DNA of 64,000 nucleotides from Pseudoalteromonas galatheae (GTDB taxonomy: Bacteria; Pseudomonadota; Gammaproteobacteria; Enterobacterales; Alteromonadaceae), in the NCBI RefSeq assembly GCF_005886105.2, contig NZ_PNCO02000002.1, positions 248,001 through 312,000 on the forward strand, given 5' to 3'. Below are positions 1 through 8,730 of this stretch, piece by piece; the stretch's first letter is position 1, and each line of letters begins with the position of its first letter. The position numbers and the translations under genes are program-made. The notes under the pieces were generated by a model. It was not told the origin of the DNA. It did no database searches and saw nothing but the letters and a program-made list of their open reading frames with translations.

Positions 1-1512
1 TCTATCCATAAAGTCGTAACCACCTTTAAGAGTAATTTCTATACCCTCGAAGGTTAACGGTAAGGTGACATTGCCGCTGTAAGACTTTACGTTGTCTTCC
101 ATGTCGGTAAAGGCGTACGTTATACGGTTATCATCACCGGTAACGATGGAGTTTTTATAAGAACCGTCTTCGTTATAGTTATCAATAAACTTAAAGTCGA
201 TTTCTGTTGGAATATCGGTTTGCGCTTTTGACTCTGTATACTGCCAGTCAAAGCCTACCCCCCAGTAATCGAGGAACGTGTGTTGACCAATCACTTGGTC
301 GATATCCAACGTGCGTTCTTCGTAATCAAACTGATGTGAACGCTGTGCCGCGCCCGTTCCCGCAATTGTTCTAACGGTACTGCCGTTAGGGCTTTGTAAC
401 ACGGAAAACTCTGATTCGGTTTCGTTATCTTCGAGATAAATCTTAGAATAAGTAATGCTATGCTGATCTAAGCGGTAACCGATATTGAATACACCATTTA
501 GGCGTTCAGTTTCAGTCGTTACTTTAGATTCTTTAAGTGTTACATAACAAGAGTTTGCAGTATCTTCCGCAGTCTCAAGCTTAGACGTACAGTTTTCAGC
601 TAATGTGTCGTCAATAACACCTGTTGTGCGGTCGCTATAATTCCAATCGTTGTCATAGGAACCTGCAAGCATAAAGCCTACCATGCCGCCTAACCAATCT
701 TCTTGGAAACTATTGCCAATGTTGGCTTTTACATCAAAGTTTGGATCTAGCGACTCTTCTTTGACTTGAATATCGCGAGGAAGTGATGACACAAAACCTT
801 TGATCACGTCAATTGCTTGATCCGCACGTGTTAGCCCGTCTTTATCTTTGAAACCGTTTTTGTCTACAACTTCGCCGATGTCAAAGTTACCGCGATATCT
901 TACAACTGCATCTTGTAGTACTTGAGGTATACCTTCTGTAGTTCCGCTGTAGGTAAAGCCTTTATCAGAATTAAAGTTTTGGCCAATACCTACCTCAATA
1001 CCTGCGGTGAACTCCGATGGTACTGACTTAGTGCGGATATCGATGTTACCACCACCGAATGCAGCAGGCATTGATGGAGAATAAGCTTTTTGTACCGCTA
1101 GACTTTCAATAATGCTTGCTGGAAAAATATCGAGTGGAATAACGTTTCGGGTTAAGTCCGGGCTAGGTACTGCGGCACCATTCAGGCGAGCACTTGAGTA
1201 ACGCTCACCTAGGCCACGAACATAGATAAACTTGCCGTCAACTAACGTAAGACCGGTAACACGACGTAGCGCCGATGCTGCATCACTATCACCTGTTCTA
1301 GATAGCTGCTCTGCGCCTAAGATATCCGCAACGAATGCTTGGTTCTTACGTTCTTCAATTACCGCTGCAGCACTACCTTGTAAACGAGTACCTACCGCAA
1401 CAACTTCTTCGATTGCTTGTTCTTCTTCTGCAACGCTTGGTAGAGAAGTTGCGACTGTGAGTGCCGTACTGATGGCTAAAGCAACTTTTTTAAATTTCAT
1501 TTGAGTATCCAT
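1..1512 (-). CDS. TonB-dependent outer-membrane receptor (C-terminus lies beyond the window)
   Basis: N-terminal part, about 504 codons, of an outer-membrane TonB-dependent receptor; the frame stays open to the window edge, so much of the beta-barrel is missing. The reverse-strand translation starts MDTQMKFKKVALAISTALTV, a signal peptide, followed by a TonB-box-like stretch (IEEVVAVGTR) and a plug domain with QLSRTGDSDAASALRRVTGL and RGLGERYSSARLNG. The start at 1512 is preferred because AGGA lies just upstream; an in-frame ATG at 1500 is the alternative. It follows the beta-helix lipoprotein gene with a hairpin terminator in the gap. The ligand cannot be told from the sequence. The nearby TonB2-type operon is a plausible energiser (inference). 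Confidence 0.9.
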   Translation of the reverse strand, partial: MDTQMKFKKVALAISTALTVATSLPSVAEEEQAIEEVVAVGTRLQGSAAAVIEERKNQAFVADILGAEQLSRTGDSDAASALRRVTGLTLVDGKFIYVRGLGERYSSARLNGAAVPSPDLTRNVIPLDIFPASIIESLAVQKAYSPSMPAAFGGGNIDIRTKSVPSEFTAGIEVGIGQNFNSDKGFTYSGTTEGIPQVLQDAVVRYRGNFDIGEVVDKNGFKDKDGLTRADQAIDVIKGFVSSLPRDIQVKEESLDPNFDVKANIGNSFQEDWLGGMVGFMLAGSYDNDWNYSDRTTGVIDDTLAENCTSKLETAEDTANSCYVTLKESKVTTETERLNGVFNIGYRLDQHSITYSKIYLEDNETESEFSVLQSPNGSTVRTIAGTGAAQRSHQFDYEERTLDIDQVIGQHTFLDYWGVGFDWQYTESKAQTDIPTEIDFKFIDNYNEDGSYKNSIVTGDDNRITYAFTDMEDNVKSYSGNVTLPLTFEGIEITLKGGYDFMDR

Positions 1513-1532
1513 ATACAATCCTGCCAAAAATC

Positions 1533-1559
1533 ATAAAAAAGGCGCAATGACTGCGCCTT
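1533..1559 (-). terminator. Intrinsic terminator or attenuator between lipoprotein and receptor genes
   Basis: Stem AAGGCGCA/TGCGCCTT (1539-1546 with 1552-1559), loop of 5, followed on the minus strand by a T run. It lies only about 21 nt before the receptor start, leaving little room for a separate promoter. Confidence 0.7.
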
Positions 1560-1589
1560 AATTGTAATAACTAAGGTCATTACGGATAA

Positions 1590-3248
1590 TTAGTCAGCGT
1601 TTGAAGCCTCAATTGCTTTCTTAGCCCACTGATACCATTCAGAAGATGTATCTTTATCAGATACCGCACCTATGTAATCAACAGTCGTGAAGAAGTTGTC
1701 ATTTAGGCTGCTTAGGTCGTTTGCTTCAACAGTGATAGCGGTAGAGCTTGAATTTGTTGAGAAGCCATCTGCTGCAATTACGTCAGCTGCACCGTTTAGA
1801 ATTTGGTTAGAACCTGCGTTAACAAACCAGTCTTCTTTACCTTCACCTGCAGGTAATGGGTCAGAACCATTTTTAAAGTTTGCAGCACAAGCAAGTACAG
1901 AGCTTACATAGTTAAGCGTATCAGCTTCAGCGTTTGCAGCAGCCTTATCATCTTTAAACTCTAAACATTCAGTGCCATTCGCAGCTGATGATTTAACCAC
2001 TAATGCGTTGTAGTACATACCACGGATTGCATCGTCAAACTTCATACCTTGTGATTCGTCATCATCACGAATTGAGTTACCATCAGTCGTTAACACAGTT
2101 ACGTTTGCAAAGTTAAGCGTAGATGCCGGTGCTTGGCTGTAATCGGGGCCTGCTGCTTTTTCACCATCAGTTTCAAAACCGTTGTTACCCATGAAACCTT
2201 CTTCGCCAGCAGGGATTAATACCGCTTTGCCGTCGTCATCAGCATAAGTAACGTCGCGCTTAGTTTTAATTGTGCCGTGCTTAACCAGGATGAATTGACC
2301 TTTACCTTGCCAACCTGCATCTACGTCTACTGCATCATCTTGAGTGTCGGTTACGACGATGTTTTTGATGCTAGCCGCGCCGCCAAAGAATTCGATACCG
2401 TCATCAAAGCCTTGGTGAATGTGTAAGAACTCAAAGCTAGAGCCAGAACCTACAGCGTTAAGCGTTAGCGAGTTTAAGTCGTCTCCAGGGCCGCCATCAC
2501 GAGGACCAGAACCTGCATACCAAATGTGTGCATATTTGATTTGACCGCTGCTATCTGCGTTGTTTTTACCGCCATAGTAGCTGGTTACACCTTCAGAATC
2601 TGCATTACAAAGGTCGCCATCGCGCTCCGCATCGGTACACTCGTTTGTGATACCAAAACCGTTAACCATTATGCCACCCCAGTCCGCAAACTGTGGACCG
2701 ATACCTGCTAGGTTAAATGCGTCATATTCTGCAGCCGAAGTGAAACGAATTGGCTCAGCGGCAGTACCAACTGCGTTGATCTTCGCTCCACGCGCGATAC
2801 GAACCACTGACTCACCAGAAGTGAATGCCATTACAGCACCTGGCTCTACAGTTAGTGTTGGACCATTCGCCTCGATTGTACAACCTGTTGAAGTGTTACA
2901 ATCTTTACCGATTAAAAGTGCACCCTTAAATACGTGAGCACCATCATTCTTAAGTTTTTTGAATGTAACATCAGCTTGAATTTCTAGTGATTTAGACGCG
3001 AAGTCAGTACCGTATACACAGTGTGGTGCTTGGAACGTACCTTGAACTTCAGTGCTTCCTACCGCTCGAGTTGTACAAGGGTTCTCTACAACTGGATCTG
3101 GAGTTTTATCGCCAGTGTTTGTCGTATTGTTTGAATTGTTAGTGCTGTTATCGTTTACAGTAGGTGTAACTTCGATGTCACCACCACAACCAGTAAGTGC
3201 CATAGCAGCGACGATTGCAGAGACTCTGAAGAGGTTTTTTAGTTCCAT
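1590..3248 (-). CDS. Beta-helix-type surface or periplasmic lipoprotein, receptor partner
   Basis: A 552-aa predicted lipoprotein. The N-terminus MELKNLFRVSAIVAAMALTG ends in a lipobox (LTGC), followed by a low-complexity Asn/Thr linker (residues about 30-50). The rest has small repeated strands ending in GA/GG turns, Asp-rich segments (DGGPGDD, DTQDDAVDVDAG) and paired cysteines, resembling parallel beta-helix proteins often encoded beside TonB-dependent receptors. The start at 3248 has GGAG six bases upstream; an upstream TTG at 3260 would place that Shine-Dalgarno inside the coding region. It is the upstream neighbour of the partial receptor. A role in capturing the receptor's ligand is inference; no catalytic motif was recognised. 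Confidence 0.7.
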   Translation of the reverse strand: MELKNLFRVSAIVAAMALTGCGGDIEVTPTVNDNSTNNSNNTTNTGDKTPDPVVENPCTTRAVGSTEVQGTFQAPHCVYGTDFASKSLEIQADVTFKKLKNDGAHVFKGALLIGKDCNTSTGCTIEANGPTLTVEPGAVMAFTSGESVVRIARGAKINAVGTAAEPIRFTSAAEYDAFNLAGIGPQFADWGGIMVNGFGITNECTDAERDGDLCNADSEGVTSYYGGKNNADSSGQIKYAHIWYAGSGPRDGGPGDDLNSLTLNAVGSGSSFEFLHIHQGFDDGIEFFGGAASIKNIVVTDTQDDAVDVDAGWQGKGQFILVKHGTIKTKRDVTYADDDGKAVLIPAGEEGFMGNNGFETDGEKAAGPDYSQAPASTLNFANVTVLTTDGNSIRDDDESQGMKFDDAIRGMYYNALVVKSSAANGTECLEFKDDKAAANAEADTLNYVSSVLACAANFKNGSDPLPAGEGKEDWFVNAGSNQILNGAADVIAADGFSTNSSSTAITVEANDLSSLNDNFFTTVDYIGAVSDKDTSSEWYQWAKKAIEASNAD

Positions 3249-3389
3249 TGCTAACTCCAATAGTAGACTTTTAAAAAATTATTTTTTTACTGTGTTTAAA
3301 TGATGTGACTAAATTAATGGTGTTTTATTACACCAAGATTACACAAAATGATTGTAATTAAATCTTCACAATAAAAAATTGAACTTTTA

Positions 3390-3418
3390 AAAATAAAAAA
3401 ACCGCCCGAAGGCGGCTT
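3390..3418 (-). terminator. Intrinsic terminator after the TonB2-type operon
   Basis: Minus-strand stem CCGCC/GGCGG (3403-3407 with 3412-3416), tight loop, followed by a T-rich tract. It closes the operon whose last gene ends at 3440 and separates it from the lipoprotein gene. Confidence 0.8.
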
Positions 3419-3439
3419 TGGTGTTGCGATTATAAAATA

Positions 3440-4750
3440 TTATAATAGAGCTTGTTTTAATGTTTCAGCATGAACTTTTTCTCGCTTCACATATTTAATC
3501 CATTGTTTAGCAAGATTTGCCGATTTTTTGTGCTTTTCAGCTTGTTCGAATGCCAATATAGAAGCATCAAAGTTTTGCAGGTTAAACTGTGCCATTCCAA
3601 GTGCAACATAGGCGTTAGACTCAAACGTTAAATCGCCTTTATTGAGAGCAAGTCGGGCGTGATCTGCGGCTTCATCATACTTTTCAAGATTTAAGTAGAT
3701 CTCTGCAAGTCTCTGATCTAAATTGCCATGTTCAACTTTTTCAGTTGCTGCTAGGAAGAAAGGTAGTGACTTTTTATCTTCTCTTGCTTGAACGAACGCT
3801 TCTGCAATAAAAGTTAGGTTTTTGGCGCTGTCTTCAACGACACCTGCTTTTATTCCGTTATCGAGTGCTTCCGCTGCTTTAAAAGGCAAGGCGTTCATTA
3901 AATAAACTTGAGCAAGCTGCATATAATCCGACTTTGATTTTATAAAGCCCCTTTGCTTCGCAGTTTCAAATGTTGCAAGCTGTTTTTTCTCGGCACCTAT
4001 CTCACCGTACATACCACCAAGTTGGATCCAGTATTGTGGTTTGTCATAGAGGGTAACCATTTTCTCTAAAACATCCGCTACCTTTTCTGGCTGATTTAAT
4101 GAATAATATATCGCACGCTGAAGAACTAGCCAGTTTTCTTTTGGTAGTTCACCGTCGGCTTCAACTAAATTAATTGCAGTATTTATATTTTTTATCGCGT
4201 CATTATATTTTTTTAGTTGATATTGTGCTTGCGCTTTTAAAATATAAAAGTTGCTTTTTGGGGCCTGCGTATTAACTTCTTTCCACTGTTCAAGGAATGA
4301 TAATGTACTTTCAAAATCATTATTTGCCATGGCCAATTGAGCCAAACTAAATGTCGTAGAAAGACGCAGGGACTCAGGAATAGATTCTTCAGCAATAACT
4401 GCTTTGAAGGATTCGATGGCCTTGTCTAGCTTATTTTCGTTGTAATAAATAAAACCATAGAAGTTATACATCATGGCTATTTCATAACTGTTCATGCTTG
4501 ATGAACGCTCTTTGACTGAATCAAGTGCTGCTAAGCCTTCAGTTACTTGACCATCGTCTGCGAGTTTTTGTGCGCGAGCTAGTTGGCTATACACTTTTTC
4601 GCGTAATGCAGGCACTCGCTTGGTTTTCGTTTCTGAGTCAGCATAAGCCGTTGCCAAATTAACATTTGGTAAGACTGAAATGAGACTTGGCATTATTAGC
4701 CCTGTGCTAAATAATGCACTTAATAAAGTAATTTTTTTAAACATTTTCAT
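3440..4750 (-). CDS. TPR-repeat protein of the TonB2-type operon
   Basis: About 436 aa, exported: the N-terminus MKMFKKITLLSALFSTGLIM is a signal sequence. The mature part is made of tetratricopeptide-like helical pairs (for example ALDSVKERSSSMNSYEIAMM, YDEAADHARLALNKGDLTFE, NFDASILAFEQAEKHKKSAN). TPR proteins commonly end operons encoding DUF3450, TtpC, ExbB, ExbD and TonB2 in marine gammaproteobacteria, where they are thought to support the TonB complex from the periplasm (family knowledge). The start at 4750 has AAGGAT about 8 nt upstream; the longer TTG form at 4771 abuts tonB but has no better ribosome site. It is the last gene before a terminator. Confidence 0.85.
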   Translation of the reverse strand: MKMFKKITLLSALFSTGLIMPSLISVLPNVNLATAYADSETKTKRVPALREKVYSQLARAQKLADDGQVTEGLAALDSVKERSSSMNSYEIAMMYNFYGFIYYNENKLDKAIESFKAVIAEESIPESLRLSTTFSLAQLAMANNDFESTLSFLEQWKEVNTQAPKSNFYILKAQAQYQLKKYNDAIKNINTAINLVEADGELPKENWLVLQRAIYYSLNQPEKVADVLEKMVTLYDKPQYWIQLGGMYGEIGAEKKQLATFETAKQRGFIKSKSDYMQLAQVYLMNALPFKAAEALDNGIKAGVVEDSAKNLTFIAEAFVQAREDKKSLPFFLAATEKVEHGNLDQRLAEIYLNLEKYDEAADHARLALNKGDLTFESNAYVALGMAQFNLQNFDASILAFEQAEKHKKSANLAKQWIKYVKREKVHAETLKQALL

Positions 4751-4771
4751 AATCGCAATCCTTAATGACAA

Positions 4772-5377
4772 TTAGCCATTAATTTGAAATGAAATCTTAT
4801 TCTGAACACCCGCCACTTCAACCGGTTCACCGTTTACTACGCGAGGTTTGTATTTAAATTTCAATGCCGCATCAAGCGCTGCTTGATCAAAAATTGATTC
4901 CGGTTCGGCACTTACTACAACAGGGTTTCTCACAGTGCCTTGCTTAGTTACAATGAACTCAACAATCACATAGCCCTCAATTCCGCGTGATAACGCACGT
5001 CTTGGATATACCGGCGCAACTTTAACGATTGGTAGATATTCACCATCACTGGACTCAAGTGCCAAACCACCCGCCAAATCTACGTCAGCGTCCACATTGG
5101 CACTGAAATCAAAGTTGCCGCCTGTTGCGTCAAGATTGTTGTTCTGTGTTTGTGGTGCATCCATTGGTGGAGGCGGCTCTTTTGGTGTCGGTGGTTTTTG
5201 TGGCTTACGCTCTTTTTTCTCCACCGTTTCCTCTTTTTTAAGACGGACGAAATCTAGTACTTGTCCTTTTACAGGATCTGTCATTGCTCCTTCCCCTCCT
5301 TGGATAAGCGCTTGCATACCCAAGAAAAGGAAAAAGGTAACTATGCCTGCAATTACTAAAGCAATTAAGTAACGCAT
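4772..5377 (-). CDS. tonB2: TonB2-type energy transducer
   Basis: A 201-aa inner-membrane and periplasmic protein. One N-terminal membrane anchor (residues 3-25) is followed by a charged, Pro/Lys-rich linker (about 45-75, with KPQKPPTPKEPPPPMD) and a C-terminal TonB domain (about 115-201, with YPRRALSRGIEGYVIVEF and FKYKPRVVNGEPVEV). It is short, as TonB2-class proteins are. It passes proton-motive energy from ExbB/ExbD to outer-membrane receptors. It lies 9 bp after exbD and directly before the TPR gene, so it is clearly operonic. The two TonB-dependent receptors in this window are possible clients, which is inference. Confidence 0.95.
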   Translation of the reverse strand: MRYLIALVIAGIVTFFLFLGMQALIQGGEGAMTDPVKGQVLDFVRLKKEETVEKKERKPQKPPTPKEPPPPMDAPQTQNNNLDATGGNFDFSANVDADVDLAGGLALESSDGEYLPIVKVAPVYPRRALSRGIEGYVIVEFIVTKQGTVRNPVVVSAEPESIFDQAALDAALKFKYKPRVVNGEPVEVAGVQNKISFQING

Positions 5378-5386
5378 GGTATGTTC

Positions 5387-5797
5387 CTATGACTCCTGTG
5401 CTGCAATTGAAACATCAAATGCGCCAGCTGCGCGTGATGCATCCATTACTTTAATTAGCGTGTCAGTAGTTGCCTTTTTATCAGCTTGAATAACCACGCT
5501 ACCCTGTGGATTTTCCGCTTTAAGACGCTCAATGTTTGCTTGAACTGCACGGATGTCTACTTGGCGTTTGTTAATCCAAATTTCACCAGTATCTGAAATT
5601 GCAACCAAGATATTTGCTCTTTGCTTTTTCACTGCGGTGGCCGCTTCTGGGCGGTTAACATCAATACCCGCTTCTTTAACGAAAGAGGCCGTTACAATAA
5701 AGAAGATAAGCATGATAAATACAACGTCCAGCATTGGTGTCATGTTAATTTCTTCTGCTTCTTCTTCTTGGAATACTTTTGCAAGTGGTGCTCTCAT
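5387..5797 (-). CDS. exbD: ExbD-type biopolymer transport protein
   Basis: A 136-aa ExbD/TolR family protein with one N-terminal membrane helix. The signature around residues 17-45 (EINMTPMLDVVFIMLIFFIV) holds the membrane aspartate needed for proton coupling. The remainder is the small periplasmic domain (about 60-130, including GSVVIQADKKATTDTLIKVM). It works with ExbB and TtpC to energise TonB. It lies between exbB (22 bp) and tonB (9 bp) on the same strand. No missing residues were noticed. Confidence 0.96.
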   Translation of the reverse strand: MRAPLAKVFQEEEAEEINMTPMLDVVFIMLIFFIVTASFVKEAGIDVNRPEAATAVKKQRANILVAISDTGEIWINKRQVDIRAVQANIERLKAENPQGSVVIQADKKATTDTLIKVMDASRAAGAFDVSIAAQES

Positions 5798-5819
5798 AAT
5801 TCTTTCCTCACACGACCGA

Positions 5820-6347
5820 TTAGTGGTCTAGTAGCATTTTATCTTCTAACAACTCAACTTCACGCTTGGCTTTACGCTGCAGGTAGGTCGATGCAAATAC
5901 ACCCGAAAGCGCGCCAACCATACCTGCCATTGTTGGGATAGTTGCTTTTGATACCCCAGATGCCATCGAACGTGCACTGCCTGACCCGGTGATCGCCATG
6001 ACATCAAATACTTCAATCATGCCGGTTACCGTACCTAGGAGCCCTAGTAAAGGACACAGTGCCACCATGACATTGATATAAGGCAAGTTGGCATTGAGTT
6101 TGATCCCCACACGAGAGATAGTCGCTTGTCTTATCTGCTCTGCGTTCCAACTGTTACGCTCATTTCGAGAGTTCCAAGCTTGTAAGACTTCGTTTTTGTA
6201 GCCTCTGTATTTACCGAACACAAACATGAAGCGCTCGAGAATAAGTAGCCACATGGCGAAGGTTACGAAGCCGATGACCAGGAGAACCTGGCCACCCGTA
6301 TCAAGGAATTCACGTAAAGCGTTAATTGCATCAAGCAATAAAACCAC
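5820..6347 (-). CDS. exbB: ExbB-type proton-channel protein (short ExbB2 form)
   Basis: A 175-aa MotA/TolQ/ExbB family inner-membrane protein with three hydrophobic segments (about 18-40, 95-120 and 135-160). The family signature is in the C-terminal half (CPLLGLLGTVTGMIEVFDVM and ATIPTMAGMVGALSGVFAST). The length fits the short ExbB2 of TonB2 systems. It follows the ttpC gene after 2 bp and precedes exbD by 22 bp. Two ExbB-family proteins in tandem (this one and TtpC) is the hallmark of the Vibrio-type TonB2 system. Confidence 0.95.
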   Translation of the reverse strand: MVLLLDAINALREFLDTGGQVLLVIGFVTFAMWLLILERFMFVFGKYRGYKNEVLQAWNSRNERNSWNAEQIRQATISRVGIKLNANLPYINVMVALCPLLGLLGTVTGMIEVFDVMAITGSGSARSMASGVSKATIPTMAGMVGALSGVFASTYLQRKAKREVELLEDKMLLDH

Positions 6348-6349
6348 GA

Positions 6350-7717
6350 TTACGCTCCTTTCTCGCTACGCTCTGCAATGATCCCCGCGCTCTGCTCTTG
6401 AAGAATAAGGAGCAAGTTACGAGAACGTGTGTTTAGTAGTGTGTAAAGGAATACGGTTGGGATAGCGACAACCAGACCGAGTACGGTGGTTACAAGGGCC
6501 TGAGAAATACCACCAGCCATGAGTTTAGGGTCGCCCGTGCCAAACAAGGTGATTGCTTGGAAGGTGTTGATCATACCGGTCACTGTACCTAGTAGACCAA
6601 GTAGCGGTGCTACGACTGAAATAATTTTGATTAAAGTTAGGTTACGTGTGATCTTTGGCATCTCTCGAAGGATTGCTTCGCTTAACTTAAGTTCTAGCGT
6701 GTCATAAGCCACATCTGGATATTGCTCTTTCACTTTCATCACACGGCCTAATGGGTTGTCGTCACGCGCAACGCTATCTTTAAGCTGGCGATTAATTTTA
6801 GAGCCCATCAACATGAGCGATACAAAACGCTCGATTGCAATAAGTAGTGCCAGTAAACCAACACCTAGGATCACATAACCTACTGCGCCACCTTGGTGTA
6901 CTTGTTCTTCGGTATTTGGTGCTTGTACTAGTAGACCGAGAATTGAACCGCCTGTTGGGTCAAGGGCAAAATCGACAGAACCTGTCTTCGCATTTTGTAA
7001 TTCATCCGCTGTTGAGGTGAAACGAGACGCTGGCTGACGAGTCAGTTCAGAGAGAGTTTGTGTGTCGTTGTTGTAAGTCAGGTATTTACCATCAGCGATT
7101 AAGTTGAATGCACCGACGCGAAGCACTTCTTTATTTTGCTTGGCACCACCGGCTACGATAACTTCGGTATTAAAGCGTGACACTTTACCTTGCTCTGTCA
7201 TTTCACGTTGCATCTCAAACCAGACTTTTTCAATGTCTTCGATTGATGCTAGACGTGATGTTGAGCCCATCTTTTTCGCAAGCTCAGTCATGTAATCATC
7301 ACGACCTTTAATTTCAGCTGATACAACTGAAGTTGCGAACTTATTTGAACTATCGCCAGCTACCTGTTGAAGCACACCGAATAGCTCTTTTAATGTACCC
7401 ATACGCTTGCTGAGAGTGTCACTTAGGTTTGCCAGTTTAATTTCGTTTTCTTCGAAATTGGTTTCTAGACGCTCTGATTTTGCCAACGCTTGGTTACGTT
7501 CACCCGTTAACGCATTCAACATTTGGATTTGGTTGTTTTGCTGCGCTTTGAACTCGGCTTCACGTTGTTTGTTTTGCGCTGTTTGTGCCGTTTGACCTTG
7601 CTCTAAGGTTTTAAGTAGTGAATCTAAATCTAATGCTTGTTCAGCATGCACAGATGCGGTTAACGCAAGGGTTGTTGCGAAAATAGCGTGTTTAGTGAAT
7701 TTTTGTACGAATTTCAT
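6350..7717 (-). CDS. ttpC: TtpC-type long ExbB homologue
   Basis: A 455-aa protein with signal peptide (MKFVQKFTKHAIFATTLALT), a long periplasmic coiled-coil region (about 25-270, rich in Gln/Glu/Ala) and a C-terminal ExbB-like membrane domain. The conserved motif VVAPLLGLLGTVTGMINTF lies near residue 370 and a further channel helix near 410-435. In Vibrio, TtpC is an extra component required for TonB2-dependent uptake (family knowledge). It lies between the DUF3450 gene (14 bp) and exbB (2 bp). The start is supported by GGTGA upstream. Confidence 0.93.
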   Translation of the reverse strand: MKFVQKFTKHAIFATTLALTASVHAEQALDLDSLLKTLEQGQTAQTAQNKQREAEFKAQQNNQIQMLNALTGERNQALAKSERLETNFEENEIKLANLSDTLSKRMGTLKELFGVLQQVAGDSSNKFATSVVSAEIKGRDDYMTELAKKMGSTSRLASIEDIEKVWFEMQREMTEQGKVSRFNTEVIVAGGAKQNKEVLRVGAFNLIADGKYLTYNNDTQTLSELTRQPASRFTSTADELQNAKTGSVDFALDPTGGSILGLLVQAPNTEEQVHQGGAVGYVILGVGLLALLIAIERFVSLMLMGSKINRQLKDSVARDDNPLGRVMKVKEQYPDVAYDTLELKLSEAILREMPKITRNLTLIKIISVVAPLLGLLGTVTGMINTFQAITLFGTGDPKLMAGGISQALVTTVLGLVVAIPTVFLYTLLNTRSRNLLLILQEQSAGIIAERSEKGA

Positions 7718-7731
7718 AGTGGTGTCACCTA

Positions 7732-8481
7732 TTACTCTGCAGCCTGAACTGGAAGCGTTAACATGTCTGGTGCTAACTGCTTACGTGCGATGCGAATGCC
7801 TTTATTGATTTGGCTGATGTTGGTATCTGGTAATACGTCAAAAGCGTTACTGTCTTTGTTCCAAAAACCAGCTTGGCTGCCATCTTTTGTGACATAAAGC
7901 AGCTCAAGGCGACCAATGCGTAGGAAGTCTACTTCGCGTTCTTGCCCATTCACGTCAAGTAATGAGGTATAAGCTTCGATAGTACGGCCGTAGTCAACTT
8001 CAACTTGGTAAGCTTCAAGTACGCGGCGGAACTTTTCGCTTGATGAGATATCAGCACGATCCATCAAGTTAGTTAACTGAGTAATACGCTCAGCACGCTC
8101 TTTAGGAAGGAATGGCACATCTAATTCAACGAACTGCTTCAGACCAGTGATCATGCGCATCATGAGAGGTGTGATTTGACGCTCGATCACCGAAACTTGA
8201 TCCATAGAGGTGTTAATTGCCGTCATTTCTTCAAGTTGGTTTTTGATTTGTTTTTCTAATTGAGCGTTGTAAACCGATAAGCCATCGATTTCTTTATTCA
8301 ATGTCTTGAACTTTTGCAAACGAGACTGCATATCGTCTGCAATACCATCGATTTTCCCTTGAGATTTTAATGCAGATTCATTGATAGCTGCACTTTTGCC
8401 CATCGCTTGATTTAATTCTGTTGCTCCGGCAGAGGCCGTTGCTAGCATACCTGCTATAAGCAAGTGGTTAACGCACTTCAT
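7732..8481 (-). CDS. DUF3450 periplasmic protein, first gene of the TonB2-type operon
   Basis: About 249 aa. It starts MKCVNHLLIAGMLATASAGA, a signal peptide, followed by a long coiled coil (about 35-110) and a globular end with YGRTIEAYTSLLDVNGQERE and FLRIGRLELLYVTKDGSQAG, typical of the DUF3450 family. The longer frame back to 8574 is rejected because its extension is not signal-like and GGTG lies a proper distance before 8481. DUF3450 genes are usually found just upstream of ttpC. The molecular role is not established. An operator-like palindrome lies about 100 bp upstream. Confidence 0.9.
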   Translation of the reverse strand: MKCVNHLLIAGMLATASAGATELNQAMGKSAAINESALKSQGKIDGIADDMQSRLQKFKTLNKEIDGLSVYNAQLEKQIKNQLEEMTAINTSMDQVSVIERQITPLMMRMITGLKQFVELDVPFLPKERAERITQLTNLMDRADISSSEKFRRVLEAYQVEVDYGRTIEAYTSLLDVNGQEREVDFLRIGRLELLYVTKDGSQAGFWNKDSNAFDVLPDTNISQINKGIRIARKQLAPDMLTLPVQAAE

Positions 8482-8576
8482 CGCATACACCTTATAAATT
8501 ATTGCTAGTTGCTTAAAAACTGGGTGCAGTCTAATTACGAAAAATGACAACCATGTTGCGCAACTGATACACAAAT

Positions 8577-8590
8577 ATGACAGCTGTCAT
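8577..8590. promoter_or_regulatory. Perfect 14-bp palindrome upstream of the TonB2-type operon
   Basis: ATGACAGCTGTCAT is a perfect inverted repeat about 96 bp before the DUF3450 start, within the probable promoter region. It does not resemble a Fur box. The regulator is unknown. Confidence 0.4.
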
Positions 8591-8681
8591 TTAAATTACA
8601 TTTATCAATTAACTTACTGGTTTTAATTGGATTTTGTTGGTTAATGAGATGTTGCGGGTTTTTTGTGTCATAAAAGGATCA

Positions 8682-8710
8682 CAAAAAAGCCGCTTTTGTT
8701 AAGCGGCTTT
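8682..8710 (-). terminator. Intrinsic terminator after the chemoreceptor gene
   Basis: Stem AGCCGCTT/AAGCGGCT (8688-8695 with 8701-8708) followed on the minus strand by six Ts. It lies just after the chemoreceptor stop. Confidence 0.8.
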
Positions 8711-8730
8711 TAAGTATTGTTGGATTGGCA

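Noticed and set aside
5621..5941. 106-codon plus-strand ORF opposite exbD/exbB
   Set aside because: It overlaps two clear minus-strand genes and its product has no family character.
8577..8590. Fur box for the TonB2-type operon
   Set aside because: The palindrome ATGACAGCTGTCAT does not fit the GATAAT-rich Fur consensus, so only an unnamed operator is claimed.
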